Notes: generated by a model from the letters alone, not told the origin. Positions 40,316-52,978 are shown, numbered from the stretch's first letter. The stretch: 64,000 nt of DNA from Paroedura picta (GCF_049243985.1 NC_135384.1:17356501-17420500); one strand, 5' to 3'. Program-made: numbers and translations.

Positions 40316-41392
40316 CCTGTCATGCCCCCACCTGCTGCACCTCCTGTTTATATTTATTTATAATTATATTTGTATACTGTTGAGCTTCCAGAGGGTGGTC
40401 CAGAGGCCGTAGCTGTTCCAGGTGCACTACCCGGGCCAAGCACGCTCCTGCACCACCAATAGCCCTCCCTACCAAAGACGGGATTGAGGACCAGGGCCAG
40501 CCGATCTTTCAGATGATAAGAAGTCTGGGCCCAGCCAGGCTCCCACTCACCCTTCATGCCAGCAGCCCTGAGATCATGGGGCAACGCCCTGTCCCGCTTG
40601 GAAGATTCTCTGGCTCGGTAGTGATGGTGCTGCCATACCAATGACAGCTGTCAGAAGGTTGGCCTGGCTGTCAGCATGCTGTCAGTCCTGATGGGGCCCA
40701 GCTGAGGCTCCTTTCTCAGATTAGGACTAGGTCCAGTTGCAAATCCTCTGTGATCGACTTCCCACCCAGCCAAGGTGTACATAAGCCTCTCCGTGGATGT
40801 GTGTGTTCCCTGCCTGTCTAGCTAGATGTTTGGTGTTCCTGGTCACTGCAGCAAAACTGCCCATTTGATCCTGGATCCTGACTGTAGGTTGACTCTTGAA
40901 TTCATTCCTGGTTCCTGACTTCAGCTTGGCACTGACTTCTGGTTTGTGATTTTGAGTCTGTTCCTGATTCTGGCTTGGCTTTTGACTCTGCTCTCCAGCT
41001 ACTTGACTGTGGTACGGCTTTGAAACTGTCTTCGTTATTGACCCCAGGCCAGCTCTTGACTCCACACCCCTGCCTGACTCCCTTGGCTTTTGACTCTTTG
41101 GACTCTAAGCTTGCCTAACTATTTGGTCTAGACTTCCTGGCCAAGGGTGTAATTAATTCCCTGCACACTGGCCTTGTTCTGATTCAGTGGAGGCAGATTA
41201 ATGTGTTTTTGCATGTAGAGTTGCATGCATGATGTCTACCTTTAGATCTCTTTCCTCGGTCTCCATCCAAATTCAGTAAAATCTTTTGCTTTGCTTTCTT
41301 TGTATGCATTAGTACTATCATGTCAGAAAAGGAGCATTGAACACCAATCCAGGTTAGAAAAAATTGTAATTAAACATGATAGACCCTGTTTA
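40316..41392. other. intergenic sequence with degenerate TGACTCTGG-like repeats
   Basis: From about 40840 to 41110 the plus strand repeats loose variants of CTTGACTCTG and CTGACTTCTGG. The stretch before it is GC-rich without a recognised family. It might be part of an old mobile element, but I see no coding domain. Confidence 0.3.
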
Positions 41393-41925
41393 GAATCATA
41401 GAATAATAGAGTTGGAAGGGACCTTTGGGGTCATCTAGTCCAACCCCCTGCGCTATGCAGGACACTCACATCCCAATTGCTCATCCACTGTCACCTGACA
41501 CTCCCTTGAGCCTTCACAGAATCAGCCTCTCCGTCAGATGGCTATCCAGCCTCTGTTTAAAAGTTTCCAAAGATGGAGAACCCACCACCTCCTGAGGAAG
41601 CCTGTTCCACTGCGAAACCGCTCTAACTGTCAGGAACTTCTTCCGGATGTTTAGATGGAATTTCTTTTGAAATAATTTCATCCCATTGGATCTGGTCTGT
41701 CCCTCTGGGGCAAGAGAGAACAACTCTGCTCCATCCTCTACATGGCAGCCTTTTAAATACTTGAAGATGGTTATCAGATCCCCTCTCAGTCATCTCCTTT
41801 CCAGGCTAAACAGACCAAGCTCCCCCAACCTTTCCTCTTACGTCTTGGTCTCCAAACCCCTCACCGTGTTCGTTGGCCTCCTCTGGACACGCTCCAGTTT
41901 GTCTCCAGTTTGTATATATATAAGA
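41393..41925 (-). mobile_element. CR1 LINE 3' end, minus strand
   Basis: Encodes LAPEGQTRSNGMKLFQKKFH and AVSQWNRLPQEVVGSPSLET in one frame, then the AATCATAGAATAATAGAG terminal repeat. 5'-truncated. Confidence 0.87.
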
Positions 41926-42119
41926 GACTTTGATTCAGTGAGGTTTTCTCTCTAATATACAGCATTCCTCTCCTTATAACATCTCTGGGATTTTTCCATG
42001 GTTCCTATCATGGCCATTTTGAGTAGTCTCCCCCTCCCTCTTCTGCTAGCAGAGAAACTTCCTAGGTCCCTCTTTTCCTTTTATTCAGCCATCTTTTTCA
42101 TTCAAACTCAACACATTTT

Positions 42120-42270
42120 CTTTATTCTATGTCCAAAGACACCCTTAAGATCAACACAAAAGCTTTTACCTTGACTAAAACTGTATTGACCTTAAAGATG
42201 CCGCTAGATTCAAACTTTGTTCTTCTGCTTCAGACCACCATGGCTACCCACCTGAATCTACCTTTATTGT
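42120..42270 (+). repeat. dispersed repeat family A
   Basis: AACACAAAAGCTTTTACCTT, GACCTTAAAGATGCCGCTAG and TTCAGACCACCATGGCTACC. Confidence 0.58.
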
Positions 42271-42982
42271 GTTGCTTTTGGTGGTCAAAAGGGACATCTT
42301 CTCCCTTAGTCACCAGAAGAAAACCTGGTCATGTCACATTTTTGCTTGAATGTTACTTATCCGGGAGGGGGGACTCTTCCAGATTTGTGGCAGGATGAAA
42401 ATGCAAAGAACACTAAAAAATAAGACACCTGCGTTCAACAAAGCCCTCCCACTGAAAGCAGGACTAACAATCCAAAAATACACAAAAGATTATTGCAGAA
42501 GAGAAGGATTAAAATATAGACTAGAAAGTCCCTCAAATTTATGTTTCCCAGTAGACTTTCCCCCCAGCTGGCGTTCTGCCCATACACCTACACGTTCGTT
42601 ATCTCAGTTGACCTGTCATCAGATCCTGTTAATCTTTTATAGTTCAGCTGCTTTTGTTCTGTGTGAGGCTCCCCTTATCGAAAGATCTTTTGCTGTTAGC
42701 ATGGGTTGGATCTAGCCAGCCTCACCCAGTTCACCTCCTTACCACCCCCTTGTCCCAGATGGCTCTTGTCCATGCTGGACCCTCAACCCCCAGGATCAGT
42801 GGTCAGAGGGAGACACCGCCAGCCTTTCCGCTTTTATTCAGCATAGAAGCCAGTCGGATCCAATCCAAGAAGCCTCCTTTTTTACACCAAACATGTTTTT
42901 TGCGCTAACCAGTTAAAACCACTCTGGCAGTAGTGTTTTCATTTTGGTTACTGTAAATAGACCACATGGCAATCTTTTAAAG

Positions 42983-43118
42983 CAGGGGTAGTCAAACTGC
43001 GGCCCTCCAGAGGTCCATGGACTACAATTCCCATGAGCCCCTGCCAGCGAATGCTGGCAGGGGCTCATGGGAATTGTAGTCTATGGACCTTTGGAGGGCC
43101 ACAGTTTGACTACCCCTG
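42983..43118. mobile_element. palindromic MITE, copy 6
   Basis: Two arms of the CCCATGAGCCCC type with perfect TTTTAAAG duplications (42975-42982, 43119-43126). Intergenic. Confidence 0.9.
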
Positions 43119-43689
43119 TTTTAAAGTAAGAAATGCATCCTTTGTTTCATCGCCCCCGCCCCATGCAATTTTCTATTTATTAATTTTAGGGAAGAAAATT
43201 TTCATCTAACTATGACCTTGGTGGAGAAGGTTTGCTTAATACAGAGAGAATATGGCTGTTTGCAATGACTTAGCTGAATCATTTTCCCCAAATCTTAGAA
43301 TAAATTAGTACTTCAGATGGAAGGGTATCATGTCAGAAAGGATATAAACGTTCATAATCCCCACCTACGGGCTCATATGCGCAGTGCATCAGCTGCTGTG
43401 ACTGGATACCAGCAATAAGGTATGTGGTACAAAAACTGAAACAGTATTTTGCAAAAACGGCACCCAGGATTTAGAGATTTGTCATGGTCCTTTGTGAGAT
43501 GGGGGTCTGAGGACTGCAAATGGTATGGGTTTAGCTCATGTGACACCAGATGGTGACTCAGGGCCCTTGTCAGATGGATGTTACCAGGGTCTGTCTCCCT
43601 CAGGCAGTCAGGCATCAAGGGAACCCACCCCAGACAGCTGGCAAATCATCTCCATTACTGCCACTTAACAAGAGGCCTTCCATAAGAAC

Positions 43690-43865
43690 AAGGGAAGCCA
43701 GCGTCCAGGTGAGACCAGGGAATCCCCTGGAATTACACCTCATCCTCAGACAACAGAGATCACTTCCCTTGGAGAAAATGGATGCTTTGGAAGGTGGACC
43801 CTGTCCTCCCAGGCTCTATCCCCAAATTTCCAGGAGTTTCCAAACCTGGATCTAGCAACCTAACC
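43690..43865 (+). repeat. dispersed repeat family B
   Basis: CCAGGGAATCCCCTGGAATT, GGAGAAAATGGATGCTTTGG and CCAAATTTCCAGGAGTTTCC. Confidence 0.55.
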
Positions 43866-43924
43866 CCCAACATTCCCCCCTCCCTGGTGGTCAGTAAGGA
43901 CCTGGCAGTCATAATAGTAACTTA

Positions 43925-44565
43925 AGAGACCTCCTGCAACAGACCAGTGGTCTTTCTAATCCAGCATCCTGTCTCCCACAATGGCCAGACAGTTCCTCTG
44001 GAGGGCCAACGACAAGGCATAGAAACTGAGGCCTTCCCCTAAAGATGCCTTCTGGCACTGGGATTCAGAGGTTCCCAGCCACTGAACTTGGAGGTTTCCT
44101 TTAGGAGAACAGCTATGAGTGTGTGTGGGGGGGGGTGTTGTATCCCACTTCTTAATATTCAAAGGAGACTCCAAGTGGCTTACAATCGCCTACCCTTTCT
44201 CTTCCCACAATGGACACACTGTGAGGTAGGTAGGGCTAAGAGCTCTGAGAGAACTGACTGGCTCAAGGTCACCCAGTTGGCTACATGCGGAGGGGTGAGG
44301 GCTCAGACTCAATTCTCCAGAGATTAGTCTTCACCCACTTCACCACTCTGGTGTAGGCCTCTCCTGCATTAATATGTCTAATCCCCTTTTAAAGCTGTCA
44401 GTGACAGTATACATCATTACATCCCCTGGCAGCAAATTCCACATTTTTATCACTTGCTGGAAAGAAGTATTTTCTTTCATCTGTCCTCAGTCAACTTCAT
44501 TGACTGCCTTCAGCCTCCCAGGATATTCTTGGGGCGGGGGGAAACCTCAAAGTAGTTGTCTTATT
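43925..44565. repeat. LINE-tail-type dispersed repeat split by a SINE
   Basis: CAGACCAGTGGTCTTTCTAA, CAGTTCCTCTGGAGGGCCAA and, after the SINE, CTGGCAGCAAATTCCACAT. This text recurs widely in reptile genomes as a LINE 3' region (from memory); the family is not fixed here. Confidence 0.55.
44146..44355 (-). repeat. tRNA-derived SINE nested in a LINE-type repeat
   Basis: TCCCACTTCTTAATATTC to CACTTCACCACTCTGG. The host repeat continues on both sides (43925-44145 and 44356-44565). Confidence 0.65.
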
Positions 44566-44633
44566 GCAAAGGAGTTTTAGAAACAGACTAGAACAGGATA
44601 ATGAAACACCCAGAGTTTAACAGAAATACTGAG

Positions 44634-45512
44634 GTCCTTTCCGCACAATGTTAATGTAGCTGAAGTCTGTTGTGTAATGCTATTTTTTTTAACATTATGC
44701 ACGATGTTGTACACAATCTGCAACACTCCTGCAACACTACTGCAAAAAGCACTTTGATGTAGCGCTTTTCGGGGAATCGTCAAAAGTGTATTTGCCCACG
44801 AAAACCCTTCACTCCTGAGAACAACCTGCAACACATCCAAAAAAGACATGTGCGTTCTCAATATACTGGAAGAAATAATGTCTCCTCCCTAACTCTGGCC
44901 CCTGAGCTTCCGGGGACGCAATCACCATTTATTCCCCTTAAACCGGCGAAAGCAACAAATAAGCGAGGCTTCTTCGGCTGAAGTCCCTCCACAAGCAACT
45001 CAGAAGTACTTAACGGTAAAACAAAGCTCCCTTCTGCAATTGTCTTTGAGGTTTCCAAGCACAATACAGCCCCCTGTTTGACACTTCCCATAATTTTGGC
45101 CAGAAATTACACCTATGGGGGGGGTTACTTAAAGAGCGTGTAAACGATTAAGCGCCAGCTCCTACGCCAGCAAAAAAGGTCCTTCTGATACATCAAATGA
45201 ACAAATATTAGTTGCTACTGGTGTTTTCGTTTTTTTAAAAAAAAGCTTTTAGAGGGAAAGGGGCTTTTCGGGAGCACAAACACAACATTTCATTAGCTGT
45301 TCTGTTTGATTGACGGCCGGGGGTGGGAAGAAGTGCAGAAAAGTTTCACCTCCTTTGTTGCGATTCCAGTGAGACCAAAAACTTGTGGGTAACGAAAGCA
45401 GTGCTAGTGGGAGAGCCTTTTTTCTGGTAGGGACGGCTGTGTGTGTTATCAAGACCTGCTGCTATTAATTAGTGCTTACATTTAGCTACATAGGCGGTTG
45501 TGCAGAATGGCC
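44634..45512. mobile_element. unassigned DNA transposon-like element, 879 bp
   Basis: The left end GTCCTTTCCGCACAA and the inverted right end GGCCATTCTGCACAA form imperfect terminal repeats of about 30 bp that both include ATGTAGCT. The pentamer CTGAG lies on both sides (44629-44633, 45513-45517). There is no transposase-like open frame, so it would be non-autonomous. The superfamily is not recognised. Confidence 0.5.
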
Positions 45513-45759
45513 CTGAGTTCTTATCTCACAACACGTGCCAAGTCACTCAGTTCTCACATCTGTTTCTTAACTCTTTTGTTATCGAGACTAGACTAGACTA
45601 TACACTAATTTGCGGCTATTCACAAGTTTTACCAATTGCTTTTATCCAATCTTAGCTATACTTAACTCTCAGTTACTTATGTAGCTTGACTCCAAGTTTT
45701 GGCAACTCCCCCCCCCCCACACACACACATCCCTATATGTAATGGTTAGTCAAGTCGGT

Positions 45760-45885
45760 TTCAGTGTACTTGAAGAAGTATGCAAACACATAAAACTTAT
45801 GCCCAGAATTAAACTTAGTTGGTCTTAAAGGTGCTACAGGACTTGTTCTATTGGTTTTAAGTTCTGTTATTTCAGACCCAGGGTC
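45760..45885 (+). repeat. dispersed repeat family A
   Basis: TGCAAACACATAAAACTTAT and GTTGGTCTTAAAGGTGCTAC. Confidence 0.55.
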
Positions 45886-45999
45886 TCGGGCAGGGAGGTC
45901 TCCCTCACCACCAGCTGGCTATCTGATCCTTTAAACTAGAAGGGATTGAACTGGGTCCTTCTGCATGCAAAGCAGATGCTTCCTTGCTAAGCCATGGCT

Positions 46000-46195
46000 A
46001 GGGGTGCCAGTCTCCAGATGGGACCTGGGGATCCCTGGAATTATAGTTAATCTCCAGGCCATACATATCAGTCTCCCCGGAGGAAATGGCTGAGAGTGGA
46101 CTCCATAGCATTATACTCCATTGAGGTCCTTCCTCGCCCCAAATATCACCCACAAAGCCTCCAGGTATTTCTAAACCCAGAGCTGGTAACCCTAG
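46000..46195 (+). repeat. dispersed repeat family B
   Basis: GGGTGCCAGTCTCCAGATGG, GACCTGGGGATCCCTGG and GGACTCCATAGCATTATACT, ending AGCTGGTAACCCTAG. The most complete copy. Confidence 0.62.
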
Positions 46196-46206
46196 CTACA
46201 GCCCCT

Positions 46207-46485
46207 CCAGAGAGCCAGCTTGGTGTCGCGGACAAGAGTAGCAGCTTCTAATCTGGAGAGCTAGGTTTGATTACCCACTCCTCCTCCTTATGCAGTCAGC
46301 TGGTTGGCCTTATGCTATTCACAGTCCAGTTAGAGCTATTCTCACAGAGCAGTTCTCTCAGAGCTCTTTCAGCCTCACCTCCCTCACAGGGTGTCTGTTT
46401 TGGGGAGAGGAAGGGAAGGGGATTGTAAGCCACTTTGAGACTCCTTTGGGTGGTAAAAAGGGGTATAAAACCTAATTCTTCCTGT
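46207..46485 (+). repeat. tRNA-derived SINE, plus strand
   Basis: AGAGCCAGCTTGGTGTCGCG head, ACAGGGTGTCTGTTTTGGGG body and a GGGGTATAAAACC end. Confidence 0.75.
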
Positions 46486-46724
46486 AAATTGACATCTACA
46501 TTTAATTGACTGGGATTTCTTCAACTAGCTATAACAATGTTGTTGTTAGAATGTTGGACTAGGATTTGGGAGACCTGGGTTACAATATCCACCCTACCAG
46601 GGCATTTATCCTAGGCTAGTCACTATTCTCCAGTTTGGGCCCCATTGCAACCCACCCCTCTATACTTTCCACATTGGTTTAAATTAAACAAACTTGTATT
46701 GTTTAATTCTGGGTATTCGCTTTT

Positions 46725-47135
46725 GCGTGCATGCACAACAGGAGAATTCCTGGAGGGACTAAAAAGGCAGTGGTACGTCTGCTACTGAAAAAAACATCTC
46801 TGGACCCGCAAGAGCCTGACAACTATCAAGCCATCTTGCCCTTAGCATTTCTTGCCGTGGATCAACTATTGGCATTCCTGGAAGAAGCTTCAGTCCTAGA
46901 CCCATCTCAGCCAGGTTTCCTGCCTGACCATGGGGTAGAGACAGTGCTAGTCGCCTTGATGTCTGATTGTTGTTCCGTCAAACTGTTATTTTGTTGCTGT
47001 TATTGTCATTCTCATAGCTGTTGTTTCTATTTGGTGGGAAAATCTGAGTTTGATGTATAGTTCCTTTACCTTTCATATGAACCGCCCTGAGTCTCAGGGG
47101 AGGGTGGTATACAAGTGCAATAAATAACTAAATAT
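46725..47135 (+). mobile_element. L2-like LINE with large internal deletion
   Basis: The 5' part encodes an RT segment (VVRLLLKKTSLDPQEPDNYQ, PGFLPDHGVETVLVALM). It jumps directly to the 3' UTR, ending TGAACCGCCCTGAGTCTCAG. About a kilobase is missing compared with the 7590 copy. Confidence 0.72.
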
Positions 47136-47199
47136 CCAGCATTAAACTTTGTTGATCATAAAGGGGCCACTGGAATCAAACTTTGTTCTAATTCTCTGT

Positions 47200-48130
47200 C
47201 CTGCACTGGTGGCTTCTAATAAAGAGGTCCTTCTCCCCTCCTGGAGTTTAAAGTTGTGTGTAGGGCGGTTGATACTTCTTTCAAGAAAAAAAATAACAGC
47301 CATAAGAGCTTGGAAAGTCCCTAGTTGAAGAGTTTGGATAGAAGGAAGGAGGGATGTGGGGGATCCCCTGGTCCCTTGGATTCCCAGAAAAGGGGGGGAA
47401 AGGAGAAAATTCTCAAGGAAGAGAATTCTCAAGGTCACAGAATCAAAACTGAGTGATAGACAAAACTGAGTGTGCTCTAAAACCACATCATCGGGGCAGG
47501 TTGTGTGTCTATTGTTCTGGTCTGACAGCAGGATTGGTCAACATTACACAATGGTGATACATTGGCACAAAGAAGGAATATTCAGTGAGATCCCACAGAA
47601 AATGCAGAGGACAGAATTCCCCCAGTGGCACCTGCCAACAGTGGGGGATGAGATGAACTCCAGACACAGCTGGACCTTTAGTCATCCATTCCTGACCTCG
47701 TTACAAGCTGCCTCCAAATGTCTTCACGGGTCTTCCATTTTGATCTGCAAGAGAATTAGGCCAAGTCCAAGATGATGAAGCAGCATCATGTTCTCACACT
47801 TGGGAATGAGGAGATTCTGGTAACTGCACATGTTGGATAGCTCTGCCTTGTCCCTGGGACAGCAGTAGGAGCATTCCCTAGCAGGCTCATGTCCCCCTTA
47901 TTTGATCAAACAGAAACCCATTCCCTCCTCTCAGGCTAGGTCTCCCCATGTGAGAGAACAAGATGGTAGAAATCCTGAGGCAGTAGGGTGGGTTGACTGT
48001 GCCGATACAGACCACAAGCAAATGGGGAGCCAGTTCTGAAGAACATCTCTGCAAGGAAAAATATAGTGCATCAAGGAGAAAGAGCTAGAAGAGGACAAGT
48101 AGAGAGCACATTGTGGTTGTCTGCCTCCCC
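47200..48130. other. intergenic sequence, nothing recognised
   Basis: No conserved reading frame or named repeat. Likewise 48760-49890 and 50515-52460. Open frames there are short and match no family I know. Confidence 0.45.
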
Positions 48131-48419
48131 CGGTTATTCGTGGGAGATGGGGGGGGGGGCAGGATTCCCAGATCGGGTGGGAAACTCTTGGAGATTTGGG
48201 GGTGGAGCCTGGGGAGGACAGGGCCCTCAGAGGGGTAAAAAGACACAGAGTCCATCCTCTAGGGAAACAGATTTCTGTAGTCTGGAGATAAACTGTAATT
48301 CCAGGTATTCCAGCCTCCCTCCACCTGGAGGCTGGTATCCCTAGCTAGTTTTCTACTTGCAGGGTTGTTGCTTTCTAAAACAAGGAAACAGTCAATAGTA
48401 CCAGCTTTTACAGTCTGAG

Positions 48420-48740
48420 GCAGGGCCACCAAACTCCAGGTGGCACCAGGAGATATTCTGCTATTACAGTTCATCTCCAGGTGACCAAAGATCAGTTCCC
48501 TTAGAGAAAATGGCTGCTTTGGCAGGTACACTCTATGGCAGGGGTAGTCAACCTGTGGTCCTCCAGATGTTCATGGACTACAATTCCCATGAGCCCCCTG
48601 CCAGCGTTTGCTGGCAGGGGCTCATGGGAATTGTAGTTCATGGACATCTGGAGGACCACAGGTTGACTACCCCTGCTCTATGGCAGGGGTCCCTCCCCCT
48701 CGCAAACCCTGCTCTTCCACCCCAAAATCTCCAGGAATTT
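48420..48740 (+). repeat. dispersed repeat family B split by MITE copy 7
   Basis: CAAACTCCAGGTGGCACCAG and GAGAAAATGGCTGCTTTGGC precede the MITE. CCCAAAATCTCCAGGAATTT follows it. Confidence 0.6.
48539..48675. mobile_element. palindromic MITE, copy 7
   Basis: Two arms with perfect CTCTATGG duplications (48531-48538, 48676-48683). It is inserted inside a dispersed repeat whose two parts continue on each side (48420-48538 and 48684-48740). Its target duplication is the same octamer as that of copy 2. Confidence 0.9.
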
Positions 48741-49894
48741 CCTCCTCGGCCTGGGAAACCAAGCTGCACAGAAAGCAGGACGTTCCTTTGTCGTACCGAC
48801 TACTGCAGAAGGAGGTCCTTGCTCTCTCGGCAGGCCTGCCAGTCTCTCAGCCCCTGTGACCACATCCCTTCCTGAAACCCTGCCCTTTTCGCATTGGGTC
48901 AGTTCCTGTTTCAATTTCAAACGTTCCCATCTAGAAATATTGGTACATGTTCCCCACTTTCGTTGCAACAGCAAGAAGCTCCAGAGTTAGGAATTAGTTC
49001 CTTAGGAGGAAAGTGTGAGAGAACAGTGGCAACGTGTGTTGGTTTTTTGGGTGGTTGTTGCTGGCTACACATACAAGGGATGTGCTGGCTACACATCCCT
49101 TAGCTTTCCCCTCCACGGTGAACTCCAGAGCCGTCCTTTCAGTTCAGTCACTCTGTGGACCAATTACTGTTGTTTCCCCTGTTACCCACACATTCGTCCT
49201 TTTTTCCTCAGCAAGAGGGCTGCCCTGTTCCCCAAATTCTGAGGAGTAAAGGACGGACACTCACAAAATTCTCTGTCAAATGAACCTTGTCCGTTAAGTG
49301 GCACAACTCATCAAAACAGGCTCGACGTTTTTTGCCTCCTACAAAATGTTCATGAGACAATAATTTCTCATAAATCTTGTCATGTACCTATGTACTTCAT
49401 GGGCTTTGATGACACAAAAAAAACCAAATTTACAAAGCAATCACAGGCTAGGAAATGGTAGCTCATTTAAGTGGCCAGCATGTTTGGTGTTTTCTATGGC
49501 ACCTTCTGCCAAAAGCCTCACATGCATGTCTGTCCCTCAAGAACAGTGTATGGCAACTGTATTCAGTCCGTATTCTTTCATTTGCACAAGAGGGTGCCTT
49601 ATACCAAGTTAAGACATTTGTCTGTTAAGGTCACGTTAGGTGTGTGCAGCTAATCTGGGCTGAAAAAATTCCTGAAAATACCTGGGGTATTAATTCAGCT
49701 GGATATAGATTTTGATATATTTTGGCTATCCAAAATAGCTGAGCCCCCAAAATTATCAGGATTTTTTGGAATTGCCAGGTAGCTGAAGGGGGTTTAAAGT
49801 GGTAGCATTCCCTTTAAATGCCTTCTGGGTGAACTCAGGGTTTGGAGATGGTGTTTAAAGGGATCGCAAGCCAGATCAAGGTCAGCGTTATCTG

Positions 49895-50045
49895 CTCTGC
49901 CAAGAATCAGTTCTCCAAGGTCTAGGGTCAAATCTTTCTGATCACCTACTACCTGATCCTTTTAATGGGAGATACTGGGGATTGAACCTCAGGATTTCTG
50001 CACACAGAACATACTCTCTCCAACAGAGCCACAGTTCTCCCTTGG
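49895..50045 (-). repeat. tRNA-derived SINE, third type, minus strand
   Basis: GATACTGGGGATTGAACCTC is an inverted B box and AACAGAGCCACAGTTCTCC an inverted head. Confidence 0.45.
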
Positions 50046-50261
50046 TGCATGTAATACTAGTCTTTAATCTATCCTTATATACAAAGGAAATTCATTCCAA
50101 ACTCTAGGGTGGTGGGGACTGTCCCACTCAATTCAGTTAAAAGCCATTTGGCCATTATAAAAAGGATCTATTCCTTGCCATCTTCTATATTTTAAGGCTT
50201 TTTCAAGCTTTTGTTAAGTACAAAGATCATTATCACATTTGACATTCTGTCTAAACCTCAG

Positions 50262-50510
50262 GAAGAAGTTCCTGACAGAGCGGTTGCTCAGTGGAACAGG
50301 CTTCCTCAGGAGGTGGTGGGTTCTCCATCTTTGGAAATTTTTAAGCAGAGGCTGGATAGCCATCTGACGGAGAGGCTGATTCTGTGAGAAGGCTCAAGGG
50401 GGTCACGGGTTACAGTGGATGAGCGATAGGGATGTGAGTGTCCTGCATAGTGCAGGGGGTTGGACTAGATGACCCATGAGGTCCCTTCCAACTCTATGAT
50501 TCTCTGACTT
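50262..50510 (+). mobile_element. CR1 LINE 3' end
   Basis: GGAAGAAGTTCCTGACAGAG, CAGTGGAACAGGCTTCCTCA and AACTCTATGATTCTCTGA. Confidence 0.82.
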
Positions 50511-52469
50511 TGCCAGGGGTATGTGTCCTGTGAATGACAGACATGCTTTGACCAGTTTCAAGATTCCAATTAGCTACAGCCTGGCTGGACATTTGTGGAA
50601 ATATTCCAAGGAATGCTTGGTTATAACAATCACCAAAAAACCTAGACGACTTGCTCGATAGAGGTGGGTAATACATCAAACAAATCTTTAACCGCTCGGT
50701 GAGCGGTAACATATTTTGCTAAGGCTGTTGTGGGCAGAGAGTGGGCGGGGCCAGTCTATGGCAACCCGGGAGTTCTAGCCCCCCTCCCCACAGGGAACAT
50801 CAGCCACAATCCGGTAAGTTGCGGGCTCCGTGGGGAGGGGGAGAGAGGCCCGGGGATGGCTTCTCCGAGCCTGTGGAGTGCACCCGCTGCCTCCCTGGGG
50901 CACTGGGTGTGCTTGGTGCTTGGCTTTGAAACCTAGTAAATAAATAAATCTTGAGTCAACTAGGCAGTTCTGTGCCAAAATGGTCACAGCCTCGATCCTG
51001 AAATAAATATACTGTACAGGCACTGCTAAGCACACATATTTTCACTCACAATATAAAATTTCCATGTCTAGGGTCGCCAACAAGCCTTTAAAAAAATCCC
51101 TCATCCTTTGGACATAATTTTCCCTGTCCATGAGCAGCCTTGCTATCTGTCTTTTATGACTTAATGAACTTCTGTTCCACCCCCCTGCCGTGCCACACCC
51201 ATTTGCCTCTGATAACAATTTCAGTGTGTGTAAAAATACCCAAGAACCTCTCAATAGGCTGACAAAGCAGCATTATGCAAAATGAAGACTAGCTGCATAT
51301 ATTATTTTCAGCTTGGAAGTTTGATGCTTTCCAGCATAGACACTTCCTGGAGGGAATTTAAAGGGTATTTTTTAAAACTGTTTTCTTTGGCAACAAATAT
51401 ACATTAAATTACCTTAAGCCAATAAACTACGTTTAGATCCAATTAATGAGCTAGAGGGGAAACCCAACCAAATGACATGGCAAAGCTATCAACAAGACAA
51501 GTTAGAAAATTTGTGGGGTTTAAATGCCCCCTTGTGGCCACTGTGATAGTTTCTGTAAGGAGGAATTCCCCATATTCCAAAGCTGGGTTTTCCCACAAAT
51601 TTTTAACTGGGGAGTTCCAAGCCAGGAATTGCAGGGGTTGTTGAGGGCAGGGTAAGATCCACTTAATATTACAACAATTCTCTAAGAGACCATTCTAATA
51701 TTCTGACTGGGGAATCCAGAATCCAATTTTCCCTTCTGCCAGCCTTCCAATTTTCCCTTCTCTTCCTTCTTCCAGCTTATTTTGGAGGCCTGATACTCCT
51801 GGGAACTAGACGTACCCCAGCCAGATCTCTTATAGCTCCCAAACAGTGCTGAGGGCCTGCCTCTCTGGCTCCCAGTCCTCCTCAGCCCATCAACACACAA
51901 AACAAGGCCACTCCCTCCCTCCCAGTCAAAGGCTAGCAGGGAAGGGAACAGTGACAACTGCTTGCCAGTATGCAGGCCTGGCTGCAGCCCAAGGGGAAGA
52001 ACCAAGGGGCTCGGACTCCTTAAGCACACTGGCCAGTGGTTCTGGGACCCACCAAGAATGTATCTATTTGTTATTCGCTTAAATCATTCAGCACTTCTAT
52101 TTGCAACCGATGCTACTGGCCTATTGCTCAGATCAAGCTCAGTTTAATATTTAAGAGCCAAAATTAAAGCCCATGCAGACGGAACTGGCTAAAATCCTTG
52201 GCAGAAGGATTGCCTTTTGTGGCAGGGCAATTTGCTCTCCTCTTGGGTTTCCTAAAGACGAGCGTCAGAGGAGATAAATTCCCAAGCAGTAAAAGTATTG
52301 GAGGGGGTAACCTTAAATTATAAGGTATTATTATCAGAAGCAAAATAATCCTGAGTTCAACTACTATTTCTACCTCATGAACGCATGAAGCTTGTCATTC
52401 CACAAAGGCATTAAGTAACACCCCCGGATTCTTTCCATTCTCACATATCATGAGCTCAGGCCAAGACAT

Positions 52470-52978
52470 TTGGTTTATCAGGACTGAGTTTATTTGTTCT
52501 GGGCTGCCCCCCACCAGGCATATGGCAACCCCCTCCCTCCCTCCCTCCCGAGCAATACTTCCCCCCTTCCCTAGTAGGGTGTGGGTGGGTGCTGTTAGAC
52601 GAGAAAACCAAATGGGAGGGGGGTGTTCATTCCTCGAGCATCAGGAGGGATAAGTCTTTGTGGCAAAGTCCCTTTGCATCTTCCCCCTCGACTCACCCCA
52701 AAGCACAAGTGACTCGCATCTTTCCTCCCCCCCTAAAAAAACAAAAGAACCCAAATCAGGAGGAGGCGAGCGCTTGATGGGAGAAACTAGACGAGGAGGG
52801 GGAAGTGCTTGGTAGCCATTTGCTGTAGTTCCTCTGTCTGGACCGCAGTCCTCTGCTTACAAGTTTATATTGAGGTTCAGAGAATCCTTTGCAGGGTGCA
52901 TGATTTCCTGGGGCTTGGAAAAGTGTACATCAGAGGGAGGGTTTGCAGCCTCTCCTTACCCCCTCCCCCCCAAGACAT
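52470..52978 (-). other. NR1H2: NR1H2 3' UTR with AATAAA signal
   Basis: AATAAA on the minus strand (52494-52489) lies about 485 nt past the stop. The cleavage site is inferred near 52470. The region is pyrimidine-rich on the plus strand and contains no repeat I recognise. Confidence 0.6.

Noticed and set aside
40316-41392. A long terminal repeat or retroviral fossil
   Set aside because: Degenerate TGACTC-like repeats are suggestive, but no paired repeats, primer-binding site or coding domain is visible.
50730-50935. A GC-rich stretch that might be a promoter or an exon
   Set aside because: Sp1-like boxes exist, but no reading frame with splice signals or known similarity follows, and it lies in repeat-dense DNA.
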